DNA from: Pseudodesulfovibrio aespoeensis Aspo-2
GTDB taxonomy: Bacteria > Desulfobacterota > Desulfovibrionia > Desulfovibrionales > Desulfovibrionaceae
Length of the DNA: 64,000 nucleotides
Assembly (NCBI RefSeq): GCF_000176915.2
Contig: NC_014844.1
Span: forward strand, 3,038,001-3,102,000
Direction of reading: 5' to 3'
The position numbers and the translations under genes were made by a program. Positions 1-9,548 of this stretch are shown one piece after another; the stretch's first letter is position 1, and every line of letters starts with the position of its first letter. Under the pieces are notes generated by a model. That model was not told the DNA's origin. It worked only from the letters and a program-made list of their open reading frames with translations, and ran no database searches.

Positions 1-2469
1 AGCTCCACCGTGCCGGCCCTGGCCGAGAGCTTTGGCCGCGGGGCCATGACTAACCACTGGAACGACATCGCCAATAGTGACTGCGTCCTGGTCATGGGCA
101 GCAACGCGGCCGAGAACCACCCCATTTCCTTCAAGTGGGTGACCAAGGCCATGCGCAAGGGCGCCAAGCTCATCAACCTCGACCCGCGCTTCACCCGCAC
201 CTCGTCCAGGGCGGACCTCCACTGCCATATCCGCGCGGGCACCGATATCGCCATCCTCGGCGGGCTCATCAAGTACATCCTCGACAACGACCTGATCCAG
301 AAGGATTACGTGCTGACCCACACCAACGCCCCGACCCTCGTGGGCGAAAAGTTTGGCTTTGAGGACGGCCTGTTCACCGGGTTCACCCGCAACGGCGACG
401 ACAAGGACTACGCAGGCTCCTACAACAAGTCCCTGTGGGCCTTTGACAAGGACGCGGAAGGACTGCCGAGGAAAGACCTCACTCTCAAGCATCCCCGGTG
501 CGTCATCAACCTGCTCAAAAAACACTACGAGCGCTACGACCTGGACACGGTCTCCTCCGTTTCCGGCGCGGACAAGGCGAGCCTGCTCGAATTCTACAAG
601 CTCTTCTCGGCCACGGGCAAGCCGGACAAGGCCGGGACCATCATGTACGCCATGGGCTGGACCCAACACACCGTGGGCGTGCAGTACATCCGCACCATGG
701 CCATGGTCCAGCTGCTTCTGGGCAACATCGGCGTGGCCGGGGGCGGCGTCAACGCCATGCGCGGCGAATCCAATGTCCAGGGGTCCACGGACCACGCCCT
801 GTTGTGGCACCTCCTGCCCGGCTACCTGGCCACCCCCAATGCGGGTCTCGACTCCTACCAGGCGTATGTGGCGGCCAAGACCCAGCCGCACCTCGACGGG
901 GCCAAGGATCCCAAGAGCGCGGCTTGGTGGCAGAACTTCCCCAAATACATGGCGAGCTTCCTCACGGCCATGTACCCGGACGCCACGGCGGAGCAGTCCT
1001 ACGCCTGGCTGCCCAAGGCCGAGGACGGCAAGACCTACACCTGGCTCCAGCTCTTTGACGCCATGTCCAAAAGCGAGTTCAAGGGGTTCTTTGCCTGGGG
1101 CATGAATCCGGCCTGCGGCGGTGCCAATGCGGGCAAGAACAGGAAGGCCATGGCCAACCTCGACTGGATGGTCAACGTCAACATCTTCGACAACGAGACC
1201 GGCTCATTCTGGCGCGGTCCGGGCCAGGATCCCAAGAAGATCAAGACCGAGGTCTTCTTCCTGCCCTGCGCCGTGTCCATCGAAAAGGAAGGCTCCATCA
1301 TCAACTCGGGCCGCTGGATGCAGTGGCGCTATCAGGGACCCGACCCCCGCGGCGAATCCAAGACCGACGGCCACATCATGACCGAGCTCTATGACGTGAT
1401 CCGCGCCCTCTACGTCAAGGAGGGCGGCGCGCTCCCCGAGCCGATCAAAAACCTGTCCGTGGACATGTGGAAACAGGGCCACGGCTTTGACGCGCACAAG
1501 GTGGCCAAGCTGATCAACGGCTACTTCACCCGCGACGTGACCATCAAGGACACGACGTACAAGAAGGGGACCCTGGTGCCGAGCTTTGCCCTGCTCCAGG
1601 ACGATGGCTCGACCTCTTCGGGCAACTGGCTCTACTGCAACTCCTACACCGAGAGCGGCAACATGGCCGCGCGCAGAAGCAAGGAGCAGACCGCCGAACA
1701 GGAGAACATCGGCCTGTTCCCCAACTGGGCCTGGTGCTGGCCGGTGAACCGGCGCGTCCTCTACAACCGCGCCTCCTGCGACAGTACCGGCAAGCCGTAT
1801 GCCCCGCAAAAGGCCGTGGTCCAGTGGAACGGCGAGAAATGGATCGGTGACGTGCCCGACGGCGGCTGGGCACCGGGCGAAAAGTACGCCTTCATCATGC
1901 AGGCCGGGGGCCTTGGCCAGCTTTACGGCCCAGGCCGCGAGGACGGTCCCTTCCCGGAACACTACGAACCCATGGAGACGCCCTTCAAGAGCCACAGCTT
2001 CTCCAAGGAACTGAACAACCCCGCAGTCCTGCGCTTTGCCCATGAGGCCCTGGCCGTGGCCGACCCCAAATACCCCCTGGTGGCCACCACCTTCCGGGTC
2101 ACCGAACATTGGCAGACTGGACACATGACCCGGCACACGCCGTGGCTGCTGGAGGCCATGCCCCAGATCTTCGTGGAAATGAGCGAGGAGCTGGCCAAGG
2201 AAAAGGGCATCGAAAACGGAGAAAAAGTGACGGTCGAGAGCATCCGCGGCAGCATTTGGGCCGTGGCCATGGTCACCAAACGGTTGCGCCCGCTGACGGT
2301 CATGGGCAAGACCATCCACCAGATCGGCCTGCCCTGGCACTTCGGCTGGCAGATGCCCCACGACGGCAGCGGCGGCGATTCGGCCAACCTGCTGACCCCG
2401 TCGGTGGGCGACCCCAACACCGGCATCCCAGAGACCAAGGTCTTTGTGGCCAACGTCCGCAAGCTGTAA
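1..2469 (+). CDS. Formate dehydrogenase alpha subunit, C-terminal part (5' truncated)
   Basis: The frame is open from base 1, so the gene begins upstream. About 822 residues remain. This is the catalytic subunit of a periplasmic formate dehydrogenase of the molybdopterin oxidoreductase family, which oxidises formate to CO2 at a Mo- or W-bis-pterin centre. The first visible residues (SSTVPALAESFGRGAMTNHW) match the FdnG/FdhA segment just after the active site. The C-terminal dinucleotide-binding domain follows (TEHWQTGHMTRHTPWL near nt 2100). The active-site Sec/Cys, the N-terminal [4Fe-4S] motif and any Tat signal are outside the window, so selenocysteine use cannot be checked here. The stop codon overlaps the ribosome-binding site of the beta gene, so the two form an operon. 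Confidence 0.93.
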   Translation, partial: SSTVPALAESFGRGAMTNHWNDIANSDCVLVMGSNAAENHPISFKWVTKAMRKGAKLINLDPRFTRTSSRADLHCHIRAGTDIAILGGLIKYILDNDLIQKDYVLTHTNAPTLVGEKFGFEDGLFTGFTRNGDDKDYAGSYNKSLWAFDKDAEGLPRKDLTLKHPRCVINLLKKHYERYDLDTVSSVSGADKASLLEFYKLFSATGKPDKAGTIMYAMGWTQHTVGVQYIRTMAMVQLLLGNIGVAGGGVNAMRGESNVQGSTDHALLWHLLPGYLATPNAGLDSYQAYVAAKTQPHLDGAKDPKSAAWWQNFPKYMASFLTAMYPDATAEQSYAWLPKAEDGKTYTWLQLFDAMSKSEFKGFFAWGMNPACGGANAGKNRKAMANLDWMVNVNIFDNETGSFWRGPGQDPKKIKTEVFFLPCAVSIEKEGSIINSGRWMQWRYQGPDPRGESKTDGHIMTELYDVIRALYVKEGGALPEPIKNLSVDMWKQGHGFDAHKVAKLINGYFTRDVTIKDTTYKKGTLVPSFALLQDDGSTSSGNWLYCNSYTESGNMAARRSKEQTAEQENIGLFPNWAWCWPVNRRVLYNRASCDSTGKPYAPQKAVVQWNGEKWIGDVPDGGWAPGEKYAFIMQAGGLGQLYGPGREDGPFPEHYEPMETPFKSHSFSKELNNPAVLRFAHEALAVADPKYPLVATTFRVTEHWQTGHMTRHTPWLLEAMPQIFVEMSEELAKEKGIENGEKVTVESIRGSIWAVAMVTKRLRPLTVMGKTIHQIGLPWHFGWQMPHDGSGGDSANLLTPSVGDPNTGIPETKVFVANVRKL

Positions 2470-2479
2470 GGAGAACGCA

Positions 2480-3205
2480 ATGAATGGAAAGACCTTCTTC
2501 GTCGATCTGACCCTGTGCACGGCGTGCCGCGGCTGTCAGGTGGCGTGCAAGCAATGGAAGAAACTCCCGGCTGAGAAGACCGTCAACTGGGGCTCCTACC
2601 AGAACCCCAAGGACCTCTCGTCCAAGACCATACGCGTCGTCCGCTTCTCCGAGGTGGAAGTTGACGGCAAGCTGCGGTGGCTGTTCTTCCCAGAGCAGTG
2701 CCGCCACTGCATCGAGCCGCCGTGCGCCACGGTTCCGACGAACCCGGCGTCCATCATCCACGATCCGGCCACCGGGGCCGTGGTCTACACCGACCTGACC
2801 GCCAAAGAGGATGGCGAGGCCCTGCGCATGAGCTGTCCCTACGACATCCCGCGCGTGGACCCGGAGACCAAGGCCGTGGTCAAGTGCGACATGTGCCTGG
2901 ACCGCGTCAAGGCGGGCATGCTCCCGTCCTGCGTCCAGGCCTGCCCCACCGGCACCATGAACTTCGGCGACAGGGACGCCATGCTCGAACTGGCCGATAA
3001 GCACCTGGCCGAGGCCAAGGTGAAGTTCCCCGGCGCCACGCTCATCGACCAAGACTCGGTCCGGGTCATCTACCTGGCCGCCTTCCGCCCCGCAAGCTAC
3101 TACGATTACCTTGAAGCGGATGCCTCGGGTGTCGCGCCCGGTCCGCTGACCAGAAAACAGCTCCTGGCCAAGCTCAGCTCGCCAGTCAAACGCATGATCT
3201 CGTAA
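2480..3205 (+). CDS. Formate dehydrogenase beta subunit (iron-sulfur electron transfer)
   Basis: This 241-residue ferredoxin-like subunit passes electrons from the alpha subunit towards periplasmic cytochromes. The ATG at 2480 is preceded by AAGGAG at 2468-2473, so it is preferred to an ATG 36 nt upstream. Cysteine groups are visible at CTACRGCQVAC near residues 12-22, CRHCIEPPC near 74-82, SCPYD, CDMCLDRV and CVQACPTG. The second group lacks the fourth Cys-Pro of FdnH-type four-cluster subunits. It resembles the short Desulfovibrio FDH beta subunits, which carry fewer clusters. There is no C-terminal membrane helix, which fits a soluble periplasmic dimer or trimer. Confidence 0.92.
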   Translation: MNGKTFFVDLTLCTACRGCQVACKQWKKLPAEKTVNWGSYQNPKDLSSKTIRVVRFSEVEVDGKLRWLFFPEQCRHCIEPPCATVPTNPASIIHDPATGAVVYTDLTAKEDGEALRMSCPYDIPRVDPETKAVVKCDMCLDRVKAGMLPSCVQACPTGTMNFGDRDAMLELADKHLAEAKVKFPGATLIDQDSVRVIYLAAFRPASYYDYLEADASGVAPGPLTRKQLLAKLSSPVKRMIS

Positions 3206-3256
3206 CACACCGTACCTGCCGTGCCCGCCCACGCGGAACACGGACCCAAACCAAGC

Positions 3257-3278
3257 GGCCCGGAAGCGATTCCGGGCC
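3257..3278 (+). terminator. Terminator-like hairpin after formate dehydrogenase
   Basis: A perfect 9-bp GC-rich stem (3257-3265 with 3270-3278) and a GCGA loop lie 50 nt after the beta-subunit stop. Only a short T-poor tract follows, so it may be a weak or Rho-assisted terminator. Confidence 0.5.
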
Positions 3279-3330
3279 GTTCTCGCGTCGGGCGCTGCCG
3301 CGTGTGGCCGTCCGGCGTGCCTCCAGACGC

Positions 3331-3365
3331 AAAAAGCCCCCGCCGGAATGAATTCCGGTGGGGGC
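3331..3365 (-). terminator. Rho-independent terminator of gltX
   Basis: A 14-bp stem (3336-3349 with 3352-3365, one mismatch) is followed, on the minus strand, by five T at 3335-3331. It lies 28 nt beyond the gltX stop. Confidence 0.85.
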
Positions 3366-3393
3366 GCTCAAATCTCTTTGCGGGGCGGCGGGG

Positions 3394-4797
3394 CTACAGG
3401 CTGACGGCCCGTCTGAGCCGGGCCAGGGTCTGCTCCCTGCCGAGCACGGCCATGGTCTCGAACAGGCCGGGCGACTGGGTCGTGCCTATGATGGCCACGC
3501 GGATGGGTTGGGCAATGGCCTTGAACTTGATGCCGTGGTCCTCGATGAACTGCTTGTGCAACGCCTCAAGGGACGGCTCGGTGAACTCGCCGAGCCCTTC
3601 CATGCGCCCGGCGATCTCTTCGAGCAGGGGCTTGGTCTCAGCGGTCAGGTGCTGCTGCACCGCAGTCTCGTCGTAGTGCAGGAACTGGGCGTCCACGATG
3701 AAGGGGCGGGCCTGCTCCAGCATGTGCACCACGGATTTGGCCCTGGGCTGGAGCAGGGGCGCGATCCTGGCAAAGGTCGCCCGGTCCACTTTCGCAGCCT
3801 CCTCCTCGCCCACCTCGCGGGCCAGAAAATCGCAAAGCATCCCGGCCAGCCGGTCCGGATCAGCCTTTTGCATGTACTGGCCGTTGACCCACTCGAATTT
3901 GGTCAGGTCAAAGACCGAGGGCGACGCGCCGAGGTTGTCCGGGTTGAAGAGGGCCTGCATCTCGTCCATGGTGAACAGCTCCTGGTCGCCCGAGGACCAG
4001 CCCAGCCGGGCCAGGTAGTTGCACACGGCCTCGGGCAGGTAGCCCATCTTCTCGTACTCCATGACCGAGAGCGCGCCGTGGCGCTTGGAGAGCTTCTTCT
4101 TGTCCGGGCCGAGGATCATGGGCACATGGCCGAACTCGGGCACGTCCCAGTTCATGGCCTGATAGATGAGGATCTGGCGCGGGGTGTTGTTGACGTGGTC
4201 GTCGCCGCGCAGGACCGAGGTCACGCCCATGTCATGGTCGTCCACCACCACGGCCAGGTTGTAGGTGGGCGAGCCGTCCGTGCGGCGCAGGATCATGTCG
4301 TCCATCTCGGCGTTCGCCACCACGATGGGCCCCTTGACCATGTCCCTGAAGGCCGTGGCCCCCGCTTGCGGGGCCTTGAGCCGGACCACGCCGCTGGTCA
4401 GCCCCCTGTCGCGGCAGGTGCCGTCGTACTTGGGCTTGCCCCCCTCGGCCATGGCCTTTTCGCGCATGGCGTCCACGTCTTCCTTGGAACATTGACAGTA
4501 ATAGGCGTGGCCCGCCGCGATCATCTGGTCGATGACCTCGTTGTGGCGGTCAGCCCTGGCCGACTGGTGGACGATCTCGCCGTCGTGATCGAGGCCGAGC
4601 CAGCGCATGGAGTCGATGATGGCCCTGGTGGCCTCGTCCGTGGACCGCTCACGGTCGGTGTCCTCGATGCGCAGGCGGAACTCGCCGCCCTTGGAGCGGG
4701 CCAGCAGCCAGGAAAACAGCGCGGTGCGCGCGCCGCCAATATGCAGAAATCCCGTGGGGCTCGGTGCGAACCGGGATACGATCTTGCCCATGGGCAT
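3394..4797 (-). CDS. gltX: Glutamyl-tRNA synthetase
   Basis: This class I aminoacyl-tRNA synthetase charges tRNA-Glu in the cytoplasm. At 467 residues it has the usual bacterial length. The HIGH-type motif is FLHIGG near residue 19 and the KMSKS-type motif is KKLSKRHG near residue 240. A Cys pair and a Cys-Arg-Asp (CQCSKED, CRDRG) sit in the zinc-binding region. Two ATGs are possible. The first (4797) is only 3 nt from AGGAG and the second (4791, MGKIVSRF) is 9 nt away, so the second may be the real start. It is followed by a clear terminator and stands alone or downstream of the nifU-like gene, without an obvious operon. Confidence 0.96.
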   Translation of the reverse strand: MPMGKIVSRFAPSPTGFLHIGGARTALFSWLLARSKGGEFRLRIEDTDRERSTDEATRAIIDSMRWLGLDHDGEIVHQSARADRHNEVIDQMIAAGHAYYCQCSKEDVDAMREKAMAEGGKPKYDGTCRDRGLTSGVVRLKAPQAGATAFRDMVKGPIVVANAEMDDMILRRTDGSPTYNLAVVVDDHDMGVTSVLRGDDHVNNTPRQILIYQAMNWDVPEFGHVPMILGPDKKKLSKRHGALSVMEYEKMGYLPEAVCNYLARLGWSSGDQELFTMDEMQALFNPDNLGASPSVFDLTKFEWVNGQYMQKADPDRLAGMLCDFLAREVGEEEAAKVDRATFARIAPLLQPRAKSVVHMLEQARPFIVDAQFLHYDETAVQQHLTAETKPLLEEIAGRMEGLGEFTEPSLEALHKQFIEDHGIKFKAIAQPIRVAIIGTTQSPGLFETMAVLGREQTLARLRRAVSL

Positions 4798-4867
4798 GGT
4801 CTCCTTGCAGGTGAACTCGATTCAGTGCCGCCCCTGATATGGGACGCGGCACCCTTGATCCGGGCGG

Positions 4868-5092
4868 TTAGCTGACCGCTTCGACGCCCTTGATTTCGGG
4901 AATTTCCTTCAGAATGATCCGCTCGATGCCGTTTTTCAGGGTCATCTGGGACATGGGGCAGCCCTTGCAGGCTCCGGTCAGGCGCACCTGGACGATGCCC
5001 TTGTCCGTGATGTCCACCAGTTCCACATCGCCGCCGTCGCCCTGGAGCGCGGGGCGGACCTTGTCCAGCACCTTCATGACTTTCTCACGCAT
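4868..5092 (-). CDS. NifU-like C-terminal domain Fe-S scaffold protein
   Basis: This 74-residue protein consists only of the NifU C-terminal (Nfu) domain, which holds a [4Fe-4S] cluster between two subunits and delivers it to target enzymes. The CKGCPMS motif near residues 43-49 supplies the two cluster cysteines, and the preceding [11 protein letters not shown] stretch is typical of the family. The N-terminal scaffold and ferredoxin-like domains of full NifU are absent, as in many stand-alone Nfu proteins. An anaerobe rich in Fe-S enzymes, such as the formate dehydrogenase here, needs this kind of carrier. The ATG is preceded by GGAGG-like sequence. Confidence 0.88.
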   Translation of the reverse strand: MREKVMKVLDKVRPALQGDGGDVELVDITDKGIVQVRLTGACKGCPMSQMTLKNGIERIILKEIPEIKGVEAVS

Positions 5093-5201
5093 GACGTTTC
5101 CTCCGTATGGTTTCCTGGGACGCAGGAGTACGGGGTTCGGCCACCCGTGTCAATTGACGGGCCGGATTCCCGGACGGCGGGGGCCGATTCCCGGACAGGG
5201 C

Positions 5202-5828
5202 TCAAAGGACGAAATGGGGGTTGTACTTCTTTTCATGGACGACCGTGGTCATGGGGCCATGACCCGAATAGACGCGGGTGTCGTCGGGCAGGATGAAGAT
5301 GCGCGAGCGGATGGAGCCGATCAGCTCCGGCCCGCTGCCGCGCGGCAGATCGGTCCGGCCCACGGCGATCATGAAGAGCAGATCGCCCACAAAGACGCAC
5401 CCGGCTGCCGGAAAGAAGAAGGAGAGGCTGCCCGGCGTGTGGCCCGGCGTGTCCAGCACCACCATGGGCTGGCCGAGCACGGTGCGCCGCCCCGGCCCCA
5501 ACGGCTCAGAGGGAAAATCCAGATACTGCGCCAGTTCGCGCACCCCGCCCGCCTCAAGGGAGATGTCCTTGAGAAAATCGTCGAGCGGGCTGACGTAAAC
5601 CGGCGCGCCGAAGCGTTCGCGCAGTTCGCCCGCTCCGCCCGCATGGTCTATGTGGAAATGGGTCAGATAGACACCGCGCAGGGCAAGCTCCTGCTCCTCG
5701 ATGCGCGCCGCCAGCCGCGCAGGGTCCACGCCCGCGTCGATGACCACGGCCTCGCCGCCTGCCGAAAGCAGGTAGCAGTTGGTCTCGTCCGGGCCGAGGA
5801 CAAAGGTCTCGACAGTCAGTTTTTGCAT
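5202..5828 (-). CDS. MBL-fold metallo-hydrolase (glyoxalase II-like)
   Basis: This 208-residue cytoplasmic metallo-beta-lactamase-fold hydrolase has the metal-binding signature THFHIDHAGG near residues 58-67. A second histidine (DTPGHTPGS), a bridging Asp (VGDLLF) and a C-terminal SGHGP follow. This matches small glyoxalase-II-like proteins that hydrolyse thioesters such as S-lactoylglutathione analogues, but the natural substrate cannot be read from sequence. The start MQKLTVETF at 5828 is chosen because the family begins there and a GGGAG lies 10 nt upstream. The gene is 23 nt downstream of the response-regulator gene, so it may be co-transcribed with it. Confidence 0.85.
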   Translation of the reverse strand: MQKLTVETFVLGPDETNCYLLSAGGEAVVIDAGVDPARLAARIEEQELALRGVYLTHFHIDHAGGAGELRERFGAPVYVSPLDDFLKDISLEAGGVRELAQYLDFPSEPLGPGRRTVLGQPMVVLDTPGHTPGSLSFFFPAAGCVFVGDLLFMIAVGRTDLPRGSGPELIGSIRSRIFILPDDTRVYSGHGPMTTVVHEKKYNPHFVL

Positions 5829-5851
5829 GTTCCCAATGCTCCCGGCCCGGC

Positions 5852-7237
5852 TCAGCGGCGGGTCAGGCCGAACTTCTTGAGCTTGTATTGCAGGGTGCGG
5901 CGGCTGATGCCCAGGGCGTCCGCCGTGCGCTCGCGGTGATTGCCGTTCTCCTCCAGGGCGCGCAGGATGGCGAGCTTTTCCGCCTCTTCCAGCGAGGCCG
6001 GGGAGGTCATGGCGTGGCTGAAACCCGGCCCCAGGTCCACTGCGGCCTCGCGTGCGCCCGACACCTGGGGCGGCAGCAGGTCCGGCCCCAGCGCGTCCGA
6101 GCGCGAGAGAATCAGGGCGCGCTCCAGCACGTTCTCCAGCTCGCGCACGTTGCCGGGCCAGTCGTAGCCGGACAGGGCGTCCAGAAAGGCCGGGGTCACG
6201 GTGCGGATGATCTTGTTGTTCTTGTTGCCCAGCTTGCGCATGAGGAAGCTGACCAGAAGCGGCAGGTCCTCCTTGCGCTCGCACAGGGGCGGGATGCGGA
6301 TTTCCAGGACCGCCAGCCGGTAATAGAGATCCTCGCGGAAGCGGCCCGCCTCCACCTCGCGCTTGAGGTCGCGGTTGGTGGCCGCGATGATCCGGGTGTC
6401 CACCTTGATGGTCCGCACAGAGCCGAGCGGCTCGATGGTCTTCTCCTGGAGCACGCGCAGGAGCTTGGCCTGGAGCGCGCCCGGCATCTCGCCGATCTCG
6501 TCGAGAAAGAGCGTGCCGCCGTCGGCCAGCTGGAAACGGCCCGGCTTGTCCTTGACCGCCCCGGTGAAAGCGCCCTTCTCGTAGCCGAACAGCTCGCTCT
6601 CCAGCAGGTCGTCTGGCAGGGCCGCGCAGTTGACCTTGATCAGCGGGCGCGAGGCGCGGTTGCTGGCCCGGTGCAGCCCCTCGGCCACCAGCTCCTTGCC
6701 CGTGCCGGACTGACCCAGGATGAGCACCGTGGCCTCGCTCGGCCCGGCCTGGGCGATGAGGTCGCGCACCCTCTCCACGCCGGGACTGGCCCCGATGAAA
6801 TTCAAATCGCCGCCCACCTCGGCTTTGAGCCGGACATTCTCCCGGACCAGCTTGTGGTACTCGAACGCCTTGCCCAGGACCACGGTCAGCTCGTCGTTGT
6901 CCGCTGGCTTGGTCAGGTAGTCGAAGGCCCCGCGCTTCATGGCGTCCACCGCGCTGCCCACGCTGCCAAAGGCGGTCAGCAGGACCACGGGCATGCCCTG
7001 GCGGCGCATCTGCAACTCCTTGAGCAGTTGCATGCCGTCCATGCCGGGCATCTTCATGTCCACCAGGGCCACATCGGGTACAGTGCCGGACTCGGCGGAC
7101 TCGGCCAGCACGGTCAGGGCGCGTTCGCCCGACGACGCTTCCAGCACGGTCCAGCCGTCGTCCTCAAGAACCGCCCGGACCATGAGCCGGTGACCCGGTT
7201 CGTCGTCAACCACGAGTACCACGCGATCTTCTATCAT
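5852..7237 (-). CDS. zraR: Sigma-54-dependent response regulator (ZraR/NtrC family)
   Basis: This 461-residue DNA-binding activator has three domains. A receiver domain covers about 6-120, with the phospho-acceptor Asp60 in [11 protein letters not shown] sigma-54 AAA+ domain covers about 140-375, with Walker A GQSGTGKE, the GAFTGA loop that contacts sigma-54, and Walker B FLDEIGE. A Fis-type helix-turn-helix lies at the C-terminus ([20 protein letters not shown]). It sits directly after its cognate kinase, and a ZraP-like gene with a sigma-54 promoter lies just beyond. I therefore call it ZraR-type, with zraP as the likely target. Gene naming is by context and family, and the exact signal in this organism is unproven. 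Confidence 0.88.
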   Translation of the reverse strand: MIEDRVVLVVDDEPGHRLMVRAVLEDDGWTVLEASSGERALTVLAESAESGTVPDVALVDMKMPGMDGMQLLKELQMRRQGMPVVLLTAFGSVGSAVDAMKRGAFDYLTKPADNDELTVVLGKAFEYHKLVRENVRLKAEVGGDLNFIGASPGVERVRDLIAQAGPSEATVLILGQSGTGKELVAEGLHRASNRASRPLIKVNCAALPDDLLESELFGYEKGAFTGAVKDKPGRFQLADGGTLFLDEIGEMPGALQAKLLRVLQEKTIEPLGSVRTIKVDTRIIAATNRDLKREVEAGRFREDLYYRLAVLEIRIPPLCERKEDLPLLVSFLMRKLGNKNNKIIRTVTPAFLDALSGYDWPGNVRELENVLERALILSRSDALGPDLLPPQVSGAREAAVDLGPGFSHAMTSPASLEEAEKLAILRALEENGNHRERTADALGISRRTLQYKLKKFGLTRR

Positions 7238-7320
7238 TCATCCTCCGGCGGCGCGCATTCCTGTCAGCCAGGGGCTGCTGCGCCGTCTTGTCACATTGAT
7301 ACCCTGTCCGCCCTGATCCG

Positions 7321-9267
7321 TCACGCCTCGCGCGCCGGATCGTCCGCGGGTTCCGGGCCGTTCCCGGTCCCGGTCCCGCTCCCGTTCGTGCTCCCGTTCG
7401 TGCTCCCGTCCCTGCTCCCGTCGGGCCCGTCCGGGAAAAAGAGCCGCACCCGGACGCCCTCGTCGGGCCGGGAGTCCAGGACCGCCTTGCCCCGGTGGGC
7501 GCGCATGATGTTCTGGACGATGGCCAGCCCCAGGCCGGTGCCGGTCTTCTTGCCGGTGACAAAGGGCTTGAACACGTCGTCGCTCATGTCCGGGTCCATG
7601 CCCGGCCCGTCGTCGGCCACCACGATGCACACGCCGCCCTCCACCCGTTCGCTCGTCAGGCAGACATGACCGGGCTTGTGGCACTCCTCGCAGGCAACGA
7701 TGGCGTCCAGACTGTTGGAAATGAGATTGAGCAGCACCTGCCTGAGCGCGTCCTGGTCGGCATAGACCGTGGGCTGGGCAAAATCGAACACCGGCTCGAT
7801 CTGCTTGTTCTTGAAGTCGAAGCGCATGAGCTGGCGCAGGGATTCGCCCACCTCGGCCAGATCTGTTTCCACAGGATCAAGCCGCCGGGGCTTGGCCAGG
7901 TAGAGCAGGTCCGTGACCACGCGGTTGAGCCGGTCCGCCTCCTGGACCATGGTGGCCGCATACTGGTCCAGCGGGGGCTGGTCCTTGAGCTTGGACGCGA
8001 AAAGCTGGGCAAACCCGCGCAGGGAGCTCAAGGGATTGCGCACCTCGTGGGCCACGCCTGCGGCCAGGGAGCCGATGGCGGCCAGCCGCTTGGCCTCGTT
8101 CAGGTCTTCCTCCAGGGAGCGTATCTGGGTGCGGTCGCGGATGAGCATCAGCCGCTGGCCCAACTCTGGCGCGGCGTCCTCATCCAATCCCTGAAAGGAG
8201 AGCGACAGGATTTCCAGCTGGCGGCCCTGGTAGTCGAACTGCTCCCAGTTGTAGGACGCGGTGCTCGCGGTTTCGCCAGCCCGGCGGGCAAAGGGGTAAT
8301 CGCCCCAGTTGACGCCGATGATCTCCGGCGCGCCCTGCGCACCCTTGGGGGCGAGCAGCTTCTTGGCCGAATGGTTGGCGGCCATGATCTCGCCGCTCTC
8401 GGACAGGGTGACCAGACCGTCGGGCATGTTGTCGAGCAGCTTGCTCTGAAACCGCTCAAGGCGCACCAGCTTGCGCCCCTCGCCCTTGCGCCTGAGATAG
8501 GCAAAGGCCAGGGACCACAGGACCACGGCGGCCAGGAAAACATAGCCCGTCTGATAGGTGGCCGCGCGGCGGTACTGGCGGAACTGGGCCAGATGCTTCT
8601 CGGCATTGAGCCCCACCAGCAGATACACGGGCGGAACCTCGAAACCCGGAGGCAGGTCCAGGGCCGGATCAGGGGGCATGCCCGGCTCCATCATGCCGTG
8701 CCCCATGCCCGGCCCTGCGCCAGACCCTGCGCCAGACCCCGCGCCTCGCCCTTGTCGCCGACTGGGGATGGGCTCCCCTCGCGCCAGCAGGGCGGTGGTG
8801 GCCCGGACGCGCAGGCCGGAGATGAGCACAGCCTTCTTGTCCACCTCGGCCATGGCGTGAAAGGCCCGGCCCGGCTCCAGGTCGCGGGTGACCATGTCGG
8901 GCAGGGCCACGACCGGGAAACCCGCCTCCTTGTCCGACGAGGCCAGCGGTTTGCCCTCGGCATCGCACAGGGAGATGAAGACGATGTCGTCGGACTTGGA
9001 AAGCTCCTGGAAGAGATCCTCGGCCATGGAAGGAAAGATCGGGGAAATGAGCGGGTTGACGCGCATGGAGCGGGCGATGCGCGAGAGGTTGTTGTCCACC
9101 CCGCGCAGGATGGAGCCGCCGGTCATGACGATGTGCCCCTCGACGATCTCGCGCTGATGCGCGATGGACCGCCACGTCAGGTAGAGGCTGCCCAGCCCCA
9201 GCACGATGAGCGCCAGGACCAGGGCCACCAGCGGGCCTTTTTCTTTCCCTATGGAGTGTACTTCCAT
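7321..9267 (-). CDS. zraS: Membrane sensor histidine kinase (ZraS-like)
   Basis: This sensor kinase of about 648 residues has a first membrane helix near 12-32, a periplasmic sensor domain, and a second helix near residues 232-250. It then has a PAS-like region, an H-box (AHEVRNPLSSLRG) and an ATPase domain (NLISNSLDA, DDGPGMD, GTGLGLAIV). The start at 9267 (MEVHSIGK) follows GGGGAG; a longer in-frame reading upstream lacks a ribosome site. Two oddities are visible. A Gly/Met/His-rich low-complexity insert lies in the periplasmic part at about residues 170-204, and a Gly/Ser/Thr/Asn-rich tail follows the ATPase domain. It pairs with the adjacent regulator and the zraP-like gene, as in the E. 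coli zinc/envelope-stress system ZraPSR. Confidence 0.87.
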   Translation of the reverse strand: MEVHSIGKEKGPLVALVLALIVLGLGSLYLTWRSIAHQREIVEGHIVMTGGSILRGVDNNLSRIARSMRVNPLISPIFPSMAEDLFQELSKSDDIVFISLCDAEGKPLASSDKEAGFPVVALPDMVTRDLEPGRAFHAMAEVDKKAVLISGLRVRATTALLARGEPIPSRRQGRGAGSGAGSGAGPGMGHGMMEPGMPPDPALDLPPGFEVPPVYLLVGLNAEKHLAQFRQYRRAATYQTGYVFLAAVVLWSLAFAYLRRKGEGRKLVRLERFQSKLLDNMPDGLVTLSESGEIMAANHSAKKLLAPKGAQGAPEIIGVNWGDYPFARRAGETASTASYNWEQFDYQGRQLEILSLSFQGLDEDAAPELGQRLMLIRDRTQIRSLEEDLNEAKRLAAIGSLAAGVAHEVRNPLSSLRGFAQLFASKLKDQPPLDQYAATMVQEADRLNRVVTDLLYLAKPRRLDPVETDLAEVGESLRQLMRFDFKNKQIEPVFDFAQPTVYADQDALRQVLLNLISNSLDAIVACEECHKPGHVCLTSERVEGGVCIVVADDGPGMDPDMSDDVFKPFVTGKKTGTGLGLAIVQNIMRAHRGKAVLDSRPDEGVRVRLFFPDGPDGSRDGSTNGSTNGSGTGTGNGPEPADDPAREA

Positions 9268-9473
9268 CGACGCGCCTGCTCCCCGGTGGTTGTCTACGCC
9301 GCTGCGGGGGTTTTGAAAACATGGTTCGCGGCCCTGACCGGCTGCCTGGGTTCGCCCGGACACGCACAGCGGTGTAGCATTATTCCGCCCGGCGCGAAAC
9401 CTCAAGTCGGGACGACCATGCGGACAGCGGGACGGACGATAAAACGGGCGTACCGGAGCACTCCCCGACACGC

Positions 9474-9510
9474 GGGAAACGGAGCGGCATTCCCGATGAA
9501 TGACCGCTCC
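9474..9510 (-). terminator. Probable terminator of zraP
   Basis: An 11-bp stem with one bulge (about 9481-9491 with 9499-9510) is followed on the minus strand by GTTTCCC. It lies about 40 nt past the zraP stop. The T-tract is short. Confidence 0.4.
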
Positions 9511-9548
9511 GCCCGTCCTGGTGTTCCGCGTTTATCCGGAAATCGGAG

